NCBI GenBank assembly: GCA_033239525.1
Contig: BSYO01000004.1
Span: 27,070,037 to 27,134,036 of the forward strand
Direction: 5' to 3'
DNA from: Nepenthes gracilis
Taxonomy: Eukaryota; Streptophyta; Magnoliopsida; Caryophyllales; Nepenthaceae
Length of the DNA stretch: 64,000 bases
Shown: positions 63,575 through 64,000 of the stretch, in pieces
Layout: every line of letters begins with the position of its first letter
Position numbering within the stretch: the first letter of the stretch is position 1
Position numbers and translations under genes: made by a program
Notes under the pieces: generated by a model
The model's database searches: none
Seen by the model: only the letters and a program-made list of their open reading frames with translations
What the model was told of the DNA's origin: nothing

Positions 63575-64000
63575 TAAACATCAACTATAAAACATTTGAG
63601 TATAAGGAACATAGTATTTTACGATGATTTTTAATATAAAATTTTTTTTCAAATTAAAGAAAAAATTATAAAATAAATTCTGAATAAATTTATTGTAATG
63701 ATAATATCGATTACAAAGTAATTCTATTGGAATTAATTCACTACAACTCAATTGAAGAATGATTGAATATAACTTTTAACATACCTAACAACCCACAATA
63801 AAAAATACAACGAAAATAAAAATAATTAAATGATAATATATCATAGAAATATACTAAAATGATATATTTGATCTCAATAAAAAACAGAATTCGAGTCTAA
63901 TTTCAACCATATACAAATATCTTCATCTTCTCTATTTTTCTCTATTCTTTTCATGTGTGATGCTTTTTATATAAAAATTACTCTCAAAGTTACTACTGCT
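63575..64000 (+). mobile_element. Diverged copy of the 2653-4138 LTR, cut by the window edge
   Basis: Shared order of words with 2736-3090: ttgagtataag/gtgagtacaag, acgatgatttttaat/acgatttttaatg, aataaatttatt, ttgaatataa, cccacaataa/tccataag, tcttcatcttctc/tcttcctcttct. Same orientation. Confidence 0.65.

Overview
The window is nuclear DNA of a flowering plant, most likely a eudicot. It is AT-rich and intron-rich, has no operons, and carries many LTR retrotransposons, LINEs and MITEs. The species cannot be named from the sequence. All gene models below were read by eye from splice sites, reading frame and family knowledge; no database search was run.

Layout. Positions 1-1260 (minus) hold the partial coding region of a GTD-binding (zein-binding, MYOB-type) myosin receptor gene that runs off the left edge. 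A solo LTR lies at 2653-4138. An intact intronless R2R3-MYB gene of subgroup-22 type is at 6496-7227 (plus). Between about 9.4 and 17.7 kb is a broken copy of the splicing-factor gene CWC15. Seven exon remnants remain in order with stop codons, split by one solo LTR in an intron and by a three-level nest in an exon (LTR, within it another LTR, within that a MULE-type MITE). From 17.7 to 23.2 kb there is AT-rich repeat-derived DNA without a gene.

A two-exon thioredoxin-superfamily gene (219 aa, CxxC motif) occupies 23260-36247 (plus). Its single 12.3-kb intron is packed with a decayed Ty1/copia element carrying a nested retroposon, a second truncated copia element on the opposite strand, a LINE fragment and a MITE-like element. 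After about 5 kb of intergenic and LTR-like sequence comes the main gene: a complete gamma-tubulin complex component 5 (GCP5) gene on the minus strand. It has 16 coding exons from 57147 down to 41762 (953 codons plus stop) and a separate 5'UTR exon ending at 62101. Its long introns hold a solo LTR, LINE and copia fragments, several copies of a GATAT-rich element, two copies of a hAT-like element, and tandem duplications, one of which copied the 3' end of exon 13.

The functional genes are unrelated to each other: organelle motility (MYOB), stress or hormone transcription (MYB), redox (thioredoxin-like) and microtubule nucleation (GCP5). I found no new multi-gene system. The most informative observations are structural: nested insertions dated by target-site duplications, the CWC15 relic, introns greatly enlarged by transposons while the reading frames stay intact, and duplications inside GCP5.
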